This document shows, piece after piece, positions 8,365-17,996 of a stretch of 64,000 nucleotides of DNA. The notes under the pieces were generated by a model. That model was not told where the DNA came from. It saw only the letters and a list, made by a program, of their open reading frames with translations, and did no database searches. Positions within the stretch are counted from its first letter, which is position 1; the number at the start of each line of letters is the position of its first letter. The DNA comes from Terriglobales bacterium (GTDB lineage: Bacteria > Acidobacteriota > Terriglobia > Terriglobales > Acidobacteriaceae), in NCBI GenBank assembly GCA_025934735.1, contig JAICWP010000005.1, positions 62,001-126,000 on the forward strand, read 5' to 3'. The position numbers and the translations under genes were made by a program.

Positions 8365-9600
8365 TTAGTTCACTTCGGTACGTTTGCGAATGAAGGTGGG
8401 CACGTCGAGATCATCGTGCTCGAACGTGGGCACCGGAGCCGGCGGGGTGGGCATGGCCACCCTGGGCGATTCCTCCACATGGTTCACCACCGGAGGGGGC
8501 GCATCCGGGATAGTGAACCCGGAGGTCACGCGCTGCCGCGAGATGGCCTGCGCCGAGGAGGAAATCCCGCGCTCACGCCGCTGTGGCACGTCGCTCTTGA
8601 AACCGGTGGCGATCACCGTGATCTTCACGGTGTCCTTCATCTTGTCGTCCAGCACGGCGCCGAAAATGATATTGGCATCTTCGTGGGCGGCGCTCTGGAT
8701 GATGCTGGAGGCCTCGTTCACTTCGCTCAACTTCAGTGAACTGGAGCCCGTAATGTTGATGAGGATGCCGCGCGCCCCATCAATAGCGCCAGCTTCCAGC
8801 AGCGGCGAGGCGATGGCGCGCTGCGCCGCTTCGGTTGCGCGGCGGTCGCCGGTGGCGGTGGCCGTGCCCATCACCGCATATCCCATGCCGGCCATGATGG
8901 CCTTCACATCCGCGAAGTCGCGGTTGATGATGCCGGGGATGGTGATGATGTCGGATATACCCTGTACCGCCTGGCGCAGGATGTCATCAGCGACCTTGAA
9001 CGACTCGAAGAAGCCGGCGTTCTCTGCCACTGCCAGCAGCTTCTCATTGGGAATGACGATAGTAGTGTCCACCGAGTCAATCAGTTCGGAGAGGCCGTTC
9101 GAGGCTTGCATCATGCGGCGCTTGCCCTCAAAGCCGAAGGGCTTGGTGACCACGCCCACGGTGAGCGCGCCCATTTCGCTGGCCAGCGAGGCGATGATGG
9201 GAGCCGCGCCCGTGCCGGTGCCGCCGCCCATGCCGGCGGTAACGAACACCATGTCCGCGCCCTCCAGCGCCTCGATGATCTTGTCGGAATCCTCCAGCGC
9301 CGCCTTGCGTCCCACTTCCGGATTGGCGCCCGCGCCCAGCCCGTTGGTGAGTTTGACGCCAAGCTGAATTTTGACCGGAGCGCGTGACAGGCGCAGCGCC
9401 TGCAGGTCGGTGTTGGCCACGATGAACTCCACACCTTCCACCCCGGCGTCAATCATGCGGTTGACGGCATTGGTGCCGCCGCCGCCCACGCCAATCACCT
9501 TGATGTTGGCGTCGTTCTTGGCTTCTTCGTGAAAGCTGATGCGGATGCCGCTCTTGGGCGTCTCCGCCGGGTTCAGTGTGTTTTCCTTTTTTGGCGTCAT
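8365..9600 (-). CDS. ftsZ: Cell division protein FtsZ
   Basis: The 411-aa tubulin-like GTPase that forms the cytokinetic Z-ring. The GTP-binding signature GGGTGTG is at residues 125-131, preceded by the [12 protein letters not shown] start of the fold and followed by [12 protein letters not shown] and the NADFADVK-like T7 loop ([11 protein letters not shown]). A Pro-rich linker (about 340-395) leads to the conserved C-terminal peptide [12 protein letters not shown], which docks FtsA and other membrane tethers. The N-terminal extension of about 30 residues before the fold is somewhat long. The start has GAGGAG upstream. It is the last dcw gene, 71 bp after ftsA, with a strong hairpin downstream. 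Confidence 0.98.
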   Translation of the reverse strand: MTPKKENTLNPAETPKSGIRISFHEEAKNDANIKVIGVGGGGTNAVNRMIDAGVEGVEFIVANTDLQALRLSRAPVKIQLGVKLTNGLGAGANPEVGRKAALEDSDKIIEALEGADMVFVTAGMGGGTGTGAAPIIASLASEMGALTVGVVTKPFGFEGKRRMMQASNGLSELIDSVDTTIVIPNEKLLAVAENAGFFESFKVADDILRQAVQGISDIITIPGIINRDFADVKAIMAGMGYAVMGTATATGDRRATEAAQRAIASPLLEAGAIDGARGILINITGSSSLKLSEVNEASSIIQSAAHEDANIIFGAVLDDKMKDTVKITVIATGFKSDVPQRRERGISSSAQAISRQRVTSGFTIPDAPPPVVNHVEESPRVAMPTPPAPVPTFEHDDLDVPTFIRKRTEVN

Positions 9601-9671
9601 GACTTGCGCTCTCCGCTCCTCTTACGGAAATTTTCTTCAGAACCTGTGTGCCACTTCCGATCTCTTGCCCG

Positions 9672-10913
9672 CTACAGTCGTATCCCCTGCACCGGCTGCC
9701 CTTTGCCAAACAGCGCCTTCAGTTTGCCGACTCCCCACTTGTCATCCTGGCCGCCGCGGGCCAGGCGGGCGCGGTGACCGTAAAAAATCATGCCGATCAC
9801 GGTGGTGAACTCGGGTTCGGCCAGAAGCGCCGGCATTTTGGCCAGCGGCGAAGGCCAGCCCAGGCGCACCTGCTTGCGCAGCACCGATTCTGCAATCTCC
9901 AGAATGCCGCTCAGCCGCGCTCCGCCCCCGGTGAGCACCACTCCGGCGCCACAGCTCTCCAGCAGCCCGCCATGGCGCAGGCCGTCGCGCAGCATCTCGA
10001 ACAGCTCGCGGGCGCGCGGCTCCAGAATCTCCCCCAGCACGCGTTGCGCGATCATGCGCGAAGGCCGGTCGCCCACCGAGGGCACCTCCACCTCGTGGCC
10101 CTCGGGAATGCGCGTGACCACGGCGCAACCGAAGCTGCGCTTTAGCTTCTCTGCTTCGGCGAGGGGCGTGCGCAGGCCCACCGAAATGTCGCTGGTGAAA
10201 TGGTCGCCGCCCACCGGCAGCACCGCGGTGTAAGCCACCGCGCCATCCCGGAATCCGACCACGTCGGTGGAGCCGGCGCCGATGTCCAGCAGGCAAACGC
10301 CCAGTTCGCGCTCCTCGGGGCGCAGCACCGCGTCGGCGCAGGCCAGGGGCTCAAACACGGTGTCGTTCACGTGCACCCCGGCGCGATTGAGCACCGTAAC
10401 CACGTTCTGGGTGGCGCTGTTGGCCGCCGTGACCACGTGCACCTTCACTTCCAGCTTGCTGCCCATCATGCCCAGGGGATCGCGAATTCCGGGCTGGTGG
10501 TCGAGGATGAACTCCTGGGGCAGCAGGTGGAGGAACTCACGGTCGGCGGGCAGAGAAATGGCTTTGGCTTTTTCCACGGCGGAGCGGATTTCGTCACGCG
10601 TGATTTCGCGCGGGCGCTGTCCCAGGCTGATGCCGCCCACGCTGTTCACGCCGCGCACATGGGAACCGCCCACGCCCACGATGGCGCGCTCAATGGGAGC
10701 GGAGATGCCGTCCTCGGCCTGCTCCACCGCTTTCTGAACCGAGGCTACGGCCCGCTCCAGGTCCATGATGACGCCTTTGCGCGAGCCCAGCGAATCAGCC
10801 ACTCCGTGGCTGCGGTAGCGCAGCCCGGCTTCGGTAATTTCCGCCACCAGCGCGCATGTTTTGGCGCTGCCTACGTCAATTGCGGTCAGAAGATGCTCGT
10901 TGCTGTGTGCCAT
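9672..10913 (-). CDS. ftsA: Cell division protein FtsA
   Basis: A 413-aa actin-fold ATPase that tethers FtsZ to the membrane and recruits late divisome proteins. Visible motifs are the phosphate-1 region AIDVGSAKTCALVAEI at the N-terminus, the SHVRGVNSVGGISLG segment of the FtsA-specific 1C domain, LLDIGAGSTDVVGF (phosphate-2) near residue 205, and VLTGGGARLSGI (adenosine motif) near residue 335. The C-terminus ends in the basic GKGQPVQGIRL, a candidate amphipathic membrane helix but weakly hydrophobic. It lies 13 bp after ftsQ and before ftsZ, the classic order. Confidence 0.96.
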   Translation of the reverse strand: MAHSNEHLLTAIDVGSAKTCALVAEITEAGLRYRSHGVADSLGSRKGVIMDLERAVASVQKAVEQAEDGISAPIERAIVGVGGSHVRGVNSVGGISLGQRPREITRDEIRSAVEKAKAISLPADREFLHLLPQEFILDHQPGIRDPLGMMGSKLEVKVHVVTAANSATQNVVTVLNRAGVHVNDTVFEPLACADAVLRPEERELGVCLLDIGAGSTDVVGFRDGAVAYTAVLPVGGDHFTSDISVGLRTPLAEAEKLKRSFGCAVVTRIPEGHEVEVPSVGDRPSRMIAQRVLGEILEPRARELFEMLRDGLRHGGLLESCGAGVVLTGGGARLSGILEIAESVLRKQVRLGWPSPLAKMPALLAEPEFTTVIGMIFYGHRARLARGGQDDKWGVGKLKALFGKGQPVQGIRL

Positions 10914-10926
10914 GATCCTTTGTCGC

Positions 10927-12066
10927 TCAGCCTTGGGCGGCGCGACCAGTTCCTTTCGAATGCCGGCCGCGACGATGTTTCGCCACGGTTTTCCTCTTCG
11001 CCGCCCGCGCCGGCTTTCTGCTGTGGGTGATGGGGCTGGTGGCGCGCTTCAAATCGGCGGTGGTCAGGGCTGCCGGCTTTACCCCGGCGGCGATGGCCGC
11101 GCGCACAGCGGGCGCGCTCAGCGGTTTCTGTGACATTAGGCTCGCATCCGGGTTCACGATGATTTGCCGGTCATAACGGAGGTCCACCGAATCCAGCTTC
11201 TGGAACTGCTGCCGCCATTCCGCCACGTGGGTAACGTAAATCTTGTAGCGGCCCAGAAAATTCCCCGAACCCAGGTGCACCAGCACCGCCCCGGAAGGGT
11301 CGTTGACCATCACCTTCACATCGTCAGGATCTGACAGGTCCACTTCGCTGAGGTCCTGCGAGTAGCGGGCGCCGCTGGAATCCAGGTCCTGAATGAGCTG
11401 GGTGTAGATGTCCATCCGGGCGGCGCGCGTGGAGAGCGGCTCGGCTTCTCCCATGCCCACAATCACGGGAAACGAGTACTGGTGGTGTCCGCCGACGGGC
11501 AGGTCCATGACCACGCCATCGGCATCAATCAGGGAAATATGCGAGCCGATGCGGGCGAATGCCACCGGCGTGCGCTCCTGGATCTGCACCTGCAGGTGGT
11601 CAGGCAGGAAGCGCATCACCGCCGCCGACTTTACCCAGGGAATCTGCTGCAGCTGCTTCTGGCGCTGCGCCAGGGGGACAAAGAAGACATTCCGTCCTAT
11701 GTCGCCGCCCATCACGTCCATGATCTGGGAGCGGCTGACGTTCTGGTTGCCGCCCACCTCGATGTTGTCGCTGGACTCTATGGTGAAACGCCAGGAGTGC
11801 GAGCCGTACTGCATGGTCATACCGGCTACGATGGCAATCAGAATGAGAAGAATGGCGACAATCGCGGCCCGCTTCAGCCGGTGGGCGGTTTTCCTGGGGA
11901 GAGACCCTCGACGTACGGAAACACGCTTCTGCGCGCGCAAAAACGGCGATTCTTGCTCGGATTCCAAGTCAACCAGGCGGGCATCGTCCAGAGTAGCGGG
12001 AACATACTCCGCACTGGGCGTGAGCTCCAGGTCGTCCTGGGCAGGTGGAACGCTTCTACGCGCCAT
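10927..12066 (-). CDS. ftsQ: Cell division protein FtsQ
   Basis: A 379-aa bitopic divisome protein. About 65 cytoplasmic residues rich in charged groups precede a single membrane helix (AAIVAILLILIAIVAGMTM). The periplasmic POTRA domain follows (IEVGGNQNVSRSQIMDVMGG, then FFVPLAQRQKQLQQIPWVKSA) and then the FtsQ beta domain. FtsQ links FtsB/FtsL/FtsI to the rest of the divisome. The C-terminal tail (about 330-379) is strongly basic and low-complexity (KPARAAKRKTVAKHRRGRHS), an extension beyond the usual E. coli length. It is directly upstream of ftsA and separated by a 240-bp repeat-bearing gap from the M24 peptidase gene. Confidence 0.9.
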   Translation of the reverse strand: MARRSVPPAQDDLELTPSAEYVPATLDDARLVDLESEQESPFLRAQKRVSVRRGSLPRKTAHRLKRAAIVAILLILIAIVAGMTMQYGSHSWRFTIESSDNIEVGGNQNVSRSQIMDVMGGDIGRNVFFVPLAQRQKQLQQIPWVKSAAVMRFLPDHLQVQIQERTPVAFARIGSHISLIDADGVVMDLPVGGHHQYSFPVIVGMGEAEPLSTRAARMDIYTQLIQDLDSSGARYSQDLSEVDLSDPDDVKVMVNDPSGAVLVHLGSGNFLGRYKIYVTHVAEWRQQFQKLDSVDLRYDRQIIVNPDASLMSQKPLSAPAVRAAIAAGVKPAALTTADLKRATSPITHSRKPARAAKRKTVAKHRRGRHSKGTGRAAQG

Positions 12067-12169
12067 CAGCCGTATTCAGTTGTCGTCGAGAATCGCCGCA
12101 GTCACTATAGCTGCTTTCGTTCAAAATTGAGACAACAATTTTTCCACAGGGAGGTCAAATTCATCGCCG

Positions 12170-12300
12170 CTGATAAACACGGATTTACGCGGATCAACAT
12201 CGGGGCATCAGCAAAATCCATTTTGTTCGCATGGAGGTTCGTTAACGATTCGCCAATCGTTCTTTAAGAATCCGTGTACATCCCCGTTGATCCGTGGCGA
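12170..12300. repeat. ATCCGTG-type dispersed repeat pair between the peptidase gene and ftsQ
   Basis: Two inverted, imperfect copies of a repeat built on ATCCGTG and GATCCGTGG words: around 12174-12206 (AACACGGATTTACGCGGATC) and 12269-12298 (AATCCGTGTACATCCCCG, then TTGATCCGTGG). A third fragment (CAAATCCGTGG) occurs near 15323. No gene is seen in this gap. Confidence 0.6.
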
Positions 12301-12306
12301 AGGAAG

Positions 12307-13596
12307 TTAGATGTTGGCGAAGGGATGCTCCAGTGACGGGCTCTGCGGCGTGAATAGCTCGGCGCCATTAGCGGTGATGTGCATGTCATCTTCCAGGCGT
12401 ACCCCAAACTCACCGCGAATATAGATTCCCGGCTCGTCGCTGAAGGTCATATCGGACCGCAGCGGCAGGGTATCGCCGTGCACCAGGTATGGCCACTCGT
12501 GGCCGTCCATGCCCATACCGTGTCCCAGCCGGTGGGTAAAGTACTTGTAGCCCGGCCCGTAACCCGCATCGGTAATCACCTTGCGCGCGGCCGCGTCCAC
12601 CTCCTGGGCGGGCACGCCTGGGCGAGCAGCGTGCGGCGCGGCTGCCTGCGCGCGATGAACGATGTCGAACACCTGCCGCATCTTGTCGGTCGGCTTGCCC
12701 AGAACAAAGGTGCGGCTGATATCGGAAACATAGCCCTCGACTTTGCAGCCGCCGTCCATCAGCAGAATGGCGCCGTCGCGGATCACCTGCGGAGTGATGG
12801 AACCGTGGGGCAGAGCCGAGTACTCGCCCACCTGGATTTCGGCGTCTCCTTCAAACCCCAGCTGGCGATGCGCGGCAGCGACCAGGTCCTCAAAATCATG
12901 CTGGGTCATGCCTTCCTGCAAGGCATTGTAGGCGGCGGCGTAGGCGGTGAGCGTCACCTTGGCAGCCAGCCGCATGAGCTCGATCTCGTGCGCGCTTTTG
13001 ATCGTGCGGCAGCCTGCAGTCACCGGCGTGGCACTGCTGATTCTGGCCTGCGGTGCGGCCAGAGCCACGCCATCGCTGAACACGAAGCGCGTGGTCTCAT
13101 CCATTCCCAGGTTTCCGGTAGCCAGGCCTCGATCCTTCAGGCCCTGGGCCACCAGCCGGTAAGGGCTCTCGTCTTCGTTCCAGAAGCGGACCTCGGCATC
13201 GGCCAGCGGGCTCTTGGCGATCTGCTCATGGGAGCGGTCGGTTTCAAAATACGGGCAGACGAAGAAGGCAGTGCCCTTGGCGGGAAGAATCAGGGCAAAC
13301 AGGCGCTCGCCGCCCCACCAGCGGATGCCGGTGAAGTAATCCAGGGAGGTGCCGGCGGTCAGCATGATGGCGTCCAGACGGTGGGTAGCCATAAGCTCGC
13401 GCGCTTTGGCCAGGCGCGCCTGGCGCTCATCATTGGAAATGGGGCGGGCCTGCTCCTTCATGGATTTGAGCGCGGCAATGGAGGGCGGCAGGGGCCGGCA
13501 GTCGCTATCCACGGTTTGCGGCACGGCGTGCGCCGGCAAAGCGGTGGCGCCGGCAGCCAGCGCTGTGCCGTAAAGAAAGCTGCGGCGAGAGACCAT
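12307..13596 (-). CDS. Tat-exported M24 metallopeptidase (Xaa-Pro aminopeptidase-like)
   Basis: A 429-aa protein that starts with a twin-arginine signal (SRRSFLYGTALAAGATALPAHA), then a creatinase/prolidase N-terminal domain and a pita-bread M24 domain. The metal-ligand pattern is present: DGGCKVEGYVSD (two Asp), HRLGHGMGMDGHE (His), SDEPGIY (Glu) and VRLEDDMH (Glu). Members cleave an N-terminal residue before proline. Export to the periplasm is unusual for the family's housekeeping members. It sits between murC and ftsQ, where murB and ddl are found in many bacteria, 40 bp after murC. A role in wall-peptide trimming is only inference. Confidence 0.85.
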   Translation of the reverse strand: MVSRRSFLYGTALAAGATALPAHAVPQTVDSDCRPLPPSIAALKSMKEQARPISNDERQARLAKARELMATHRLDAIMLTAGTSLDYFTGIRWWGGERLFALILPAKGTAFFVCPYFETDRSHEQIAKSPLADAEVRFWNEDESPYRLVAQGLKDRGLATGNLGMDETTRFVFSDGVALAAPQARISSATPVTAGCRTIKSAHEIELMRLAAKVTLTAYAAAYNALQEGMTQHDFEDLVAAAHRQLGFEGDAEIQVGEYSALPHGSITPQVIRDGAILLMDGGCKVEGYVSDISRTFVLGKPTDKMRQVFDIVHRAQAAAPHAARPGVPAQEVDAAARKVITDAGYGPGYKYFTHRLGHGMGMDGHEWPYLVHGDTLPLRSDMTFSDEPGIYIRGEFGVRLEDDMHITANGAELFTPQSPSLEHPFANI

Positions 13597-13635
13597 GAAG
13601 CCTCCAGATTCGCAATTAGAACTTGGACTTAAAAT

Positions 13636-15048
13636 TTAGCCGGCCGTGATTTTAACAGCGTGCGGTCGGGCTTGCAGTTGCTGCAGGATTTGCGGGCCGA
13701 GCTGCGAGATGTTGCCGGCGCCCAGGGTAAGGATCAGATCTTTTTCTTCGGCCACGGCGGCAGCGGCGCTGGCGGCCTCGGTAAATGAGCCCAGGTACAC
13801 CGCGGTCTTTCCGCCCAGCTTGATAACCTGCTGGGCCAGGGCCTCCCCGGTTACGCCGGGAATGGGTTGTTCGCTGGCAGGATAGATGTCGAGCACAAAC
13901 ACGGAATCGGCGTCGGTGAAGGCGGTGGCGAATTGGTCCATCAGCGCCTGCGTGCGGCTGTAGCGGTGCGGCTGAAAGATAACGTGAATACGCCGGTAGC
14001 CGCACTCGCGGGCCGCAGCCAGGGTGGCGCGAATCTCGGTGGGGTGATGGCCGTAGTCATCCACCACGCTCACGCCCGCAGCCTTGCCGCGCAACTGGAA
14101 GCGCCGGTCCACACCGCGAAAGCTGTCCAGTGCTTGGTGAATCTTCTCCCGGGGAACCTCCAGTCCCACGCCCACGGCGATGGCGGCGGTGGCATTGAGC
14201 ACGTTGTGGGCCCCAGGGACGCACAGGTGAAATTCCCCCAGGTCTTCGCCGCGATAACGCACCTGGAACCGGCTCCCCGTGCAACCGTTGTCGAATTCGG
14301 CCTGCGAGCTCATGATGCGGAAATCGGAATCGGGTCGCCGCCCATAGGTGAGCACCCGCCGCCGCAGTTGCGGCAGCAGTGAGCGCAGGGGCGCATCGTC
14401 ATTACACATCACCACCATGCCGTAAAAGGGCACGCGGTCCATGAACTCCAGGAATGTGCGCTTCACATCGCGCAGGTCGCGGTAGCAGTCCATGTGCTCG
14501 CGGTCAATGTTGGTGACCACGGTCAGGATGGGCGACAAGGTCAGGAACGAGCGGTCGCTCTCGTCCGCCTCGGCCACCAGGTATTGCGATTTGCCCAGAC
14601 GCGCGTTGGAGCCCATGGCATCCACGCGGCCCCCGACCACCACCGTGGGGTCGAGCCCACCTGCCGCCAGCACCGCTGCCACCATCGAAGTGGTGGTGGT
14701 CTTGCCGTGCATGCCAGCGATGGCAATGCCGTACTTCAGGCGCATAAGTTCGGCCAGCATCTCAGCGCGGCGAATTACCGGAATAACCAGCCGGTGCGCC
14801 TCTCGCACTTCAGGGTTATCTGGAGAAATGGCGGAACTGGTGACCACCACTTCCGCGCCGGCCACATTGGCGATGGAATGGCCTTCAAAGATGGTCGCCC
14901 CCAGGTCAGCCAGCCGCTGCGTGACCGGCGAAAGCTTCAGGTCGGAGCCGGAGATTTTGAAGCCCAGGGTTAGCAGCACTTCGGCGATGCCACTCATGCC
15001 GATGCCGCCGATACCTACAAAATGCACGCGTTGGATCTTGGCAAACAT
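13636..15048 (-). CDS. murC: UDP-N-acetylmuramate--L-alanine ligase
   Basis: A 470-aa cytoplasmic Mur ligase that adds L-Ala to UDP-MurNAc with ATP. It shows the N-terminal UDP-binding start RVHFVGIGGIGMSGIAEVL, the P-loop GMHGKTTTTSM near residue 115, the central EADESDRSFL, and the C-terminal YGHHPTEIRATL. Length is normal for MurC. It is separated from murG by a 290-bp gap carrying dispersed repeats and is followed by the M24 peptidase gene rather than murB. Confidence 0.97.
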   Translation of the reverse strand: MFAKIQRVHFVGIGGIGMSGIAEVLLTLGFKISGSDLKLSPVTQRLADLGATIFEGHSIANVAGAEVVVTSSAISPDNPEVREAHRLVIPVIRRAEMLAELMRLKYGIAIAGMHGKTTTTSMVAAVLAAGGLDPTVVVGGRVDAMGSNARLGKSQYLVAEADESDRSFLTLSPILTVVTNIDREHMDCYRDLRDVKRTFLEFMDRVPFYGMVVMCNDDAPLRSLLPQLRRRVLTYGRRPDSDFRIMSSQAEFDNGCTGSRFQVRYRGEDLGEFHLCVPGAHNVLNATAAIAVGVGLEVPREKIHQALDSFRGVDRRFQLRGKAAGVSVVDDYGHHPTEIRATLAAARECGYRRIHVIFQPHRYSRTQALMDQFATAFTDADSVFVLDIYPASEQPIPGVTGEALAQQVIKLGGKTAVYLGSFTEAASAAAAVAEEKDLILTLGAGNISQLGPQILQQLQARPHAVKITAG

Positions 15049-15132
15049 TCAAACCCAATATCGATTTTCTTCGCTCTTGAGTGACGCGGACCCACTGAAT
15101 TATTGAAACGCCTCTTACTATTGAAGTGCCTC

Positions 15133-15295
15133 TTAATAGATGCCGTCATGCTGTGGTGCTTGAGCGCCGAAGCATCTCGCGTATAGATGGCGTCATGCTG
15201 AGGGCGTTTAGGCCCGAAGCATCTCGCGTGCACCGCTACAAACTCACCGTTGCTGCACGCCAGATCCTTCGCGACTGAAGTCGCTCAGGATTATG
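15133..15295. repeat. GTCATGCTG...GCATCTCGCGT direct repeats
   Basis: Two copies of a roughly 35-bp unit that begins CGTCATGCTG and ends GAAGCATCTCGCGT lie at about 15143-15182 and 15190-15229. A related stretch (GATCCTTCGCGACTGAAG, then TCGCTCAGGAT) follows at 15261-15291. Related GTCATCC...GAGGGACC sequence occurs at 17876-17936. No gene is seen in the 290-bp gap. Confidence 0.7.
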
Positions 15296-15337
15296 CCACC
15301 GTGAAGTCCTCGATTATTCGTGCAAATCCGTGGCCAA

Positions 15338-16411
15338 TCAGGCAGCCACCCCGGCGAGGCGCGCCGCCAAATCAGCAATCTCCTGAGCCGCGCGGGGATG
15401 GGCTAACCCGCGAGCCGCCAGTGCCATCCGCCCTAACCGCACCGGGTCGTTCAGCAGCGACTGCAGTGTCCGCACCAGGTGCTCGCTGCTAAGTTCCGCC
15501 TCTATAATCAGTTCCGCAGCCCCGGCTCCAGCCAGCGCCTCCGCGTTGCGCAACTGGTGGTCGTCCGCCGCCTTGGGAAAAGGCACGAAAACCGCCGGCC
15601 TTCCCGCTGCTGTCACCTCGGCCACCGTACTTGCTCCGGAACGGCAAACCAGCAGGTCGGCACGGGCAAATACGCCCGGCATATCGTTTATAAACGGATA
15701 CACTTCCGCGGAAATTCCCGCACGCAGGTACGCCCCTTGGGCCTGATTATAATCGCGCTCGCCAGTCTGGTGGATGATGTGAATCCCGGATATCTGCTGC
15801 TGTAGGGCAGGCAGCGCCTCCACCATCACCCGGTTCAAGGCGCTGGCTCCCTGGCTACCCCCAAACACCAGCACCGTGGGTGAGTGGCTGGAGGCGCAGT
15901 AGGGAGGCACCAGAAAGAATTCCCGCCGCACCGGCACGCCCGTCACCAAGGCGCGGCGGAAGTAGCGGGCGGTCCTCTCGAAATGCACCGCGGCCATGGA
16001 CACCATGGGGGCCACCACGCGGTTGGCGAATCCGGGCACCACATTGGGCTCGAATACCAGGGTGGGCAGACCGCGCAAAGCAGCCGCCAGCATGGCCGGA
16101 CCGGAGGCGTAACCGCCCACACCCACCACTACGTCCGGGCGGTACTCCCCAAGAATGTGCGACGACGCCAGGATGGCCCGGGGCAGTGCGGTGAGGGTGC
16201 GAAGCCGGGTAGCCAGGCTGACGCGATTCAGCGCCCCGACCTCAATCAGGCGCAGCTCGAAACCCGCCGCCGGCACCAGGCGGTTCTCCATACCTCGGGC
16301 TGTGCCCACAAACAGCACTTCGGCGCGGAAACGCTCCCGCAACTCCCGCGCAATGGCCAGCGCCGGGATCACGTGCCCGCCCGTTCCTCCACCCGCTATA
16401 ACCGCCCGCAT
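15338..16411 (-). CDS. murG: UDP-GlcNAc:undecaprenyl-PP-MurNAc-pentapeptide GlcNAc transferase
   Basis: MurG makes lipid II from lipid I at the inner face of the membrane. I start it at the ATG at 16411, which gives [20 protein letters not shown], the canonical N-terminus with G-loop 1. The longer reading from 16492 adds 27 unconserved residues; neither start has a good ribosome site. Further motifs are [14 protein letters not shown] (G-loop 2 region), [14 protein letters not shown] (G-loop 3) and the UDP-GlcNAc site [18 protein letters not shown] with [19 protein letters not shown]. Length is 357 aa from the chosen start, normal for the family. It lies between ftsW and murC. Confidence 0.95.
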   Translation of the reverse strand: MRAVIAGGGTGGHVIPALAIARELRERFRAEVLFVGTARGMENRLVPAAGFELRLIEVGALNRVSLATRLRTLTALPRAILASSHILGEYRPDVVVGVGGYASGPAMLAAALRGLPTLVFEPNVVPGFANRVVAPMVSMAAVHFERTARYFRRALVTGVPVRREFFLVPPYCASSHSPTVLVFGGSQGASALNRVMVEALPALQQQISGIHIIHQTGERDYNQAQGAYLRAGISAEVYPFINDMPGVFARADLLVCRSGASTVAEVTAAGRPAVFVPFPKAADDHQLRNAEALAGAGAAELIIEAELSSEHLVRTLQSLLNDPVRLGRMALAARGLAHPRAAQEIADLAARLAGVAA

Positions 16412-16496
16412 GGAAGTAGCAGAATACGCCACGCCGCTGCGGGCCGGTGGCGCTTCGGTTCGGTTCTTCGTTACTTCGACAGCTGAGGGCATGGGG

Positions 16497-16605
16497 AGAA
16501 AATTGAGTAATTGTGTGATTGAGTAATCGGGTAATTGCCCGCAGGACCGCTGCCGGTTTCAATTACACAATTACCGGATTACTCAATTACTCAATCGCTG
16601 CCGCG
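16497..16605. repeat. AT-rich inverted repeat of ATTGAGTAATT words
   Basis: An AT-rich stretch of ATTGAGTAATT-like words (16502-16536) is mirrored by its complement (16559-16595), separated by a short GC-rich core. It could fold into a long hairpin. A similar AT-rich array lies at 32083-32183, upstream of the sialidase-like gene. It contrasts sharply with the GC-rich surroundings. Confidence 0.7.
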
Positions 16606-16619
16606 CTGCTCGCGGCAGC

Positions 16620-17711
16620 TCAGTCCACCTGCTGGGTAATATTGAGCAAAACCCCTACGCAAGCCAAGGTGACGAACAGCGATGTACCGCCGTAGGAAAT
16701 GAAGGGCAGGGGGATGCCCTTGGTGGGCAGAATGCCCAGCACCACGCTGATATTAAAGAGCGCCTGCAGCACCACCATGCTGGTGATGCCCACCGCCAGC
16801 AGCTTGCCAAAGGTATCCTGGATGAGGACGGCGGCGCGAATGCCGCGGTACAGGAACAGGAGAAACAGGGCCACGATCACCACCGAGCCCAGCAGGCCCA
16901 CTTCCTCGGCGGTGGCGGCAAAAATGAAGTCGGTGTGCGGCTCGGGCAGGTAGAACAGCTTCTCCTTGCCTTCCATCAAGCCCACGCCCATAAGCCCGCC
17001 CGTTCCCACCGCGATCATGGACTGGATGATGTGAAAGCCGTGGCCCTGGGGATCGGCCCAGGGATTCAGGAACGCGAGTATGCGCTCATAGCGCCACTTC
17101 ACGCGAAATATGAGGCCATAAAGGACCGGAGCCGACGCGGCCAGCCCGTAGCCGAAGTAACGCAACCGCATGCCGGCCACGTAGAGCACGGTGCCGGTAA
17201 TGCCGGCGCAGGCGATGGCGGTGCCCAGGTCCGGTTCCTTGACGATCAGCCCCAGAAACACCACCGTGGGCATGATGGCGGGCAGCAGCGTGTTGCGCCA
17301 GTCGTCCATCAACCGGGTGCGGGATTCCAGAAAATAGGCCAGAAAAAGGATGAGCGCGGGCTTGGCAATTTCCGAGGGCTGCAGCGAGAACCAGCCGGCG
17401 TGAATCCAGCGGTGCGTGTTGTGCGAGCGGTCGAGAAAGAATACCGAGATCAGCAGCAGGGTGGTCAGGCTCAGCACGGAAAATACCACCGACGGCTGCT
17501 TGTAGCGGCGGTAGTCAATCTTCAGGGTGGCGAACATGGCCGCCAGCCCCGCCGCCGCCCACGCCACTTGCCGGATCAGGAAAGTATAGGGCGAGCCATA
17601 GCGGTCTTTGGCCATCACCGCCGAGGCGCTGAACACCATCACCAGCCCGATGAATACCAGCAGCACGGTAACCGTGAACAGCGTTCTGTCGACACTAACC
17701 CGTCTGGCCAT
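16620..17711 (-). CDS. ftsW: Peptidoglycan polymerase / division protein FtsW
   Basis: A SEDS-family glycosyltransferase that polymerises lipid II at the septum together with FtsI. I prefer the ATG at 17711 (MARRVSVDRTLFTVTV, 363 aa); an upstream in-frame ATG at 17822 adds 37 residues of low quality. Ten hydrophobic segments are visible. SEDS motifs include GWFSLQPSEIAKPALILFLA, the catalytic-loop region KEPDLGTA near residue 175 and LPTKGIPLPFISYGGTSLF near the C-terminus. The gene order ftsW-murG-murC is canonical. Confidence 0.95.
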   Translation of the reverse strand: MARRVSVDRTLFTVTVLLVFIGLVMVFSASAVMAKDRYGSPYTFLIRQVAWAAAGLAAMFATLKIDYRRYKQPSVVFSVLSLTTLLLISVFFLDRSHNTHRWIHAGWFSLQPSEIAKPALILFLAYFLESRTRLMDDWRNTLLPAIMPTVVFLGLIVKEPDLGTAIACAGITGTVLYVAGMRLRYFGYGLAASAPVLYGLIFRVKWRYERILAFLNPWADPQGHGFHIIQSMIAVGTGGLMGVGLMEGKEKLFYLPEPHTDFIFAATAEEVGLLGSVVIVALFLLFLYRGIRAAVLIQDTFGKLLAVGITSMVVLQALFNISVVLGILPTKGIPLPFISYGGTSLFVTLACVGVLLNITQQVD

Positions 17712-17812
17712 TTGCCCTGAAAAGAATTTCTCATTCCAGAGGCGCAGAGGCACAGAGGATTCTAAAAAAAGCTGTGGAGTGGCTCCTTCGGAGTAAACCT
17801 TAAAGGGAGGGA

Positions 17813-17936
17813 AAGATTTCAAGATTTCAAGATTTCAAGGTTCAAGGTTCAAGTGAAGATTCGAGCTTTCAATTGTCATCCCGAGCGAGCCCGACCGAGC
17901 GGACGCGAGGAAGCGCGAGTCGAGGGACCTTGTGCT
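17813..17936. repeat. AAGATTTC tandem words and GTCATCC-type dispersed repeat
   Basis: Tandem copies of AAGATTTC and AAGGTTC words (17813-17854) are followed by a GTCATCCCGAGCG...GAGGGACCTTGTG repeat at 17876-17936. That repeat is related to the units at 15133-15295. It fills the murD-ftsW gap, and no gene is seen. Confidence 0.7.
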
Positions 17937-17996
17937 TTCCGCAACCCTAGTGACCGCCCTCGCAACCTGCGAAACTTTCGAACCTAATTTCCGGGT

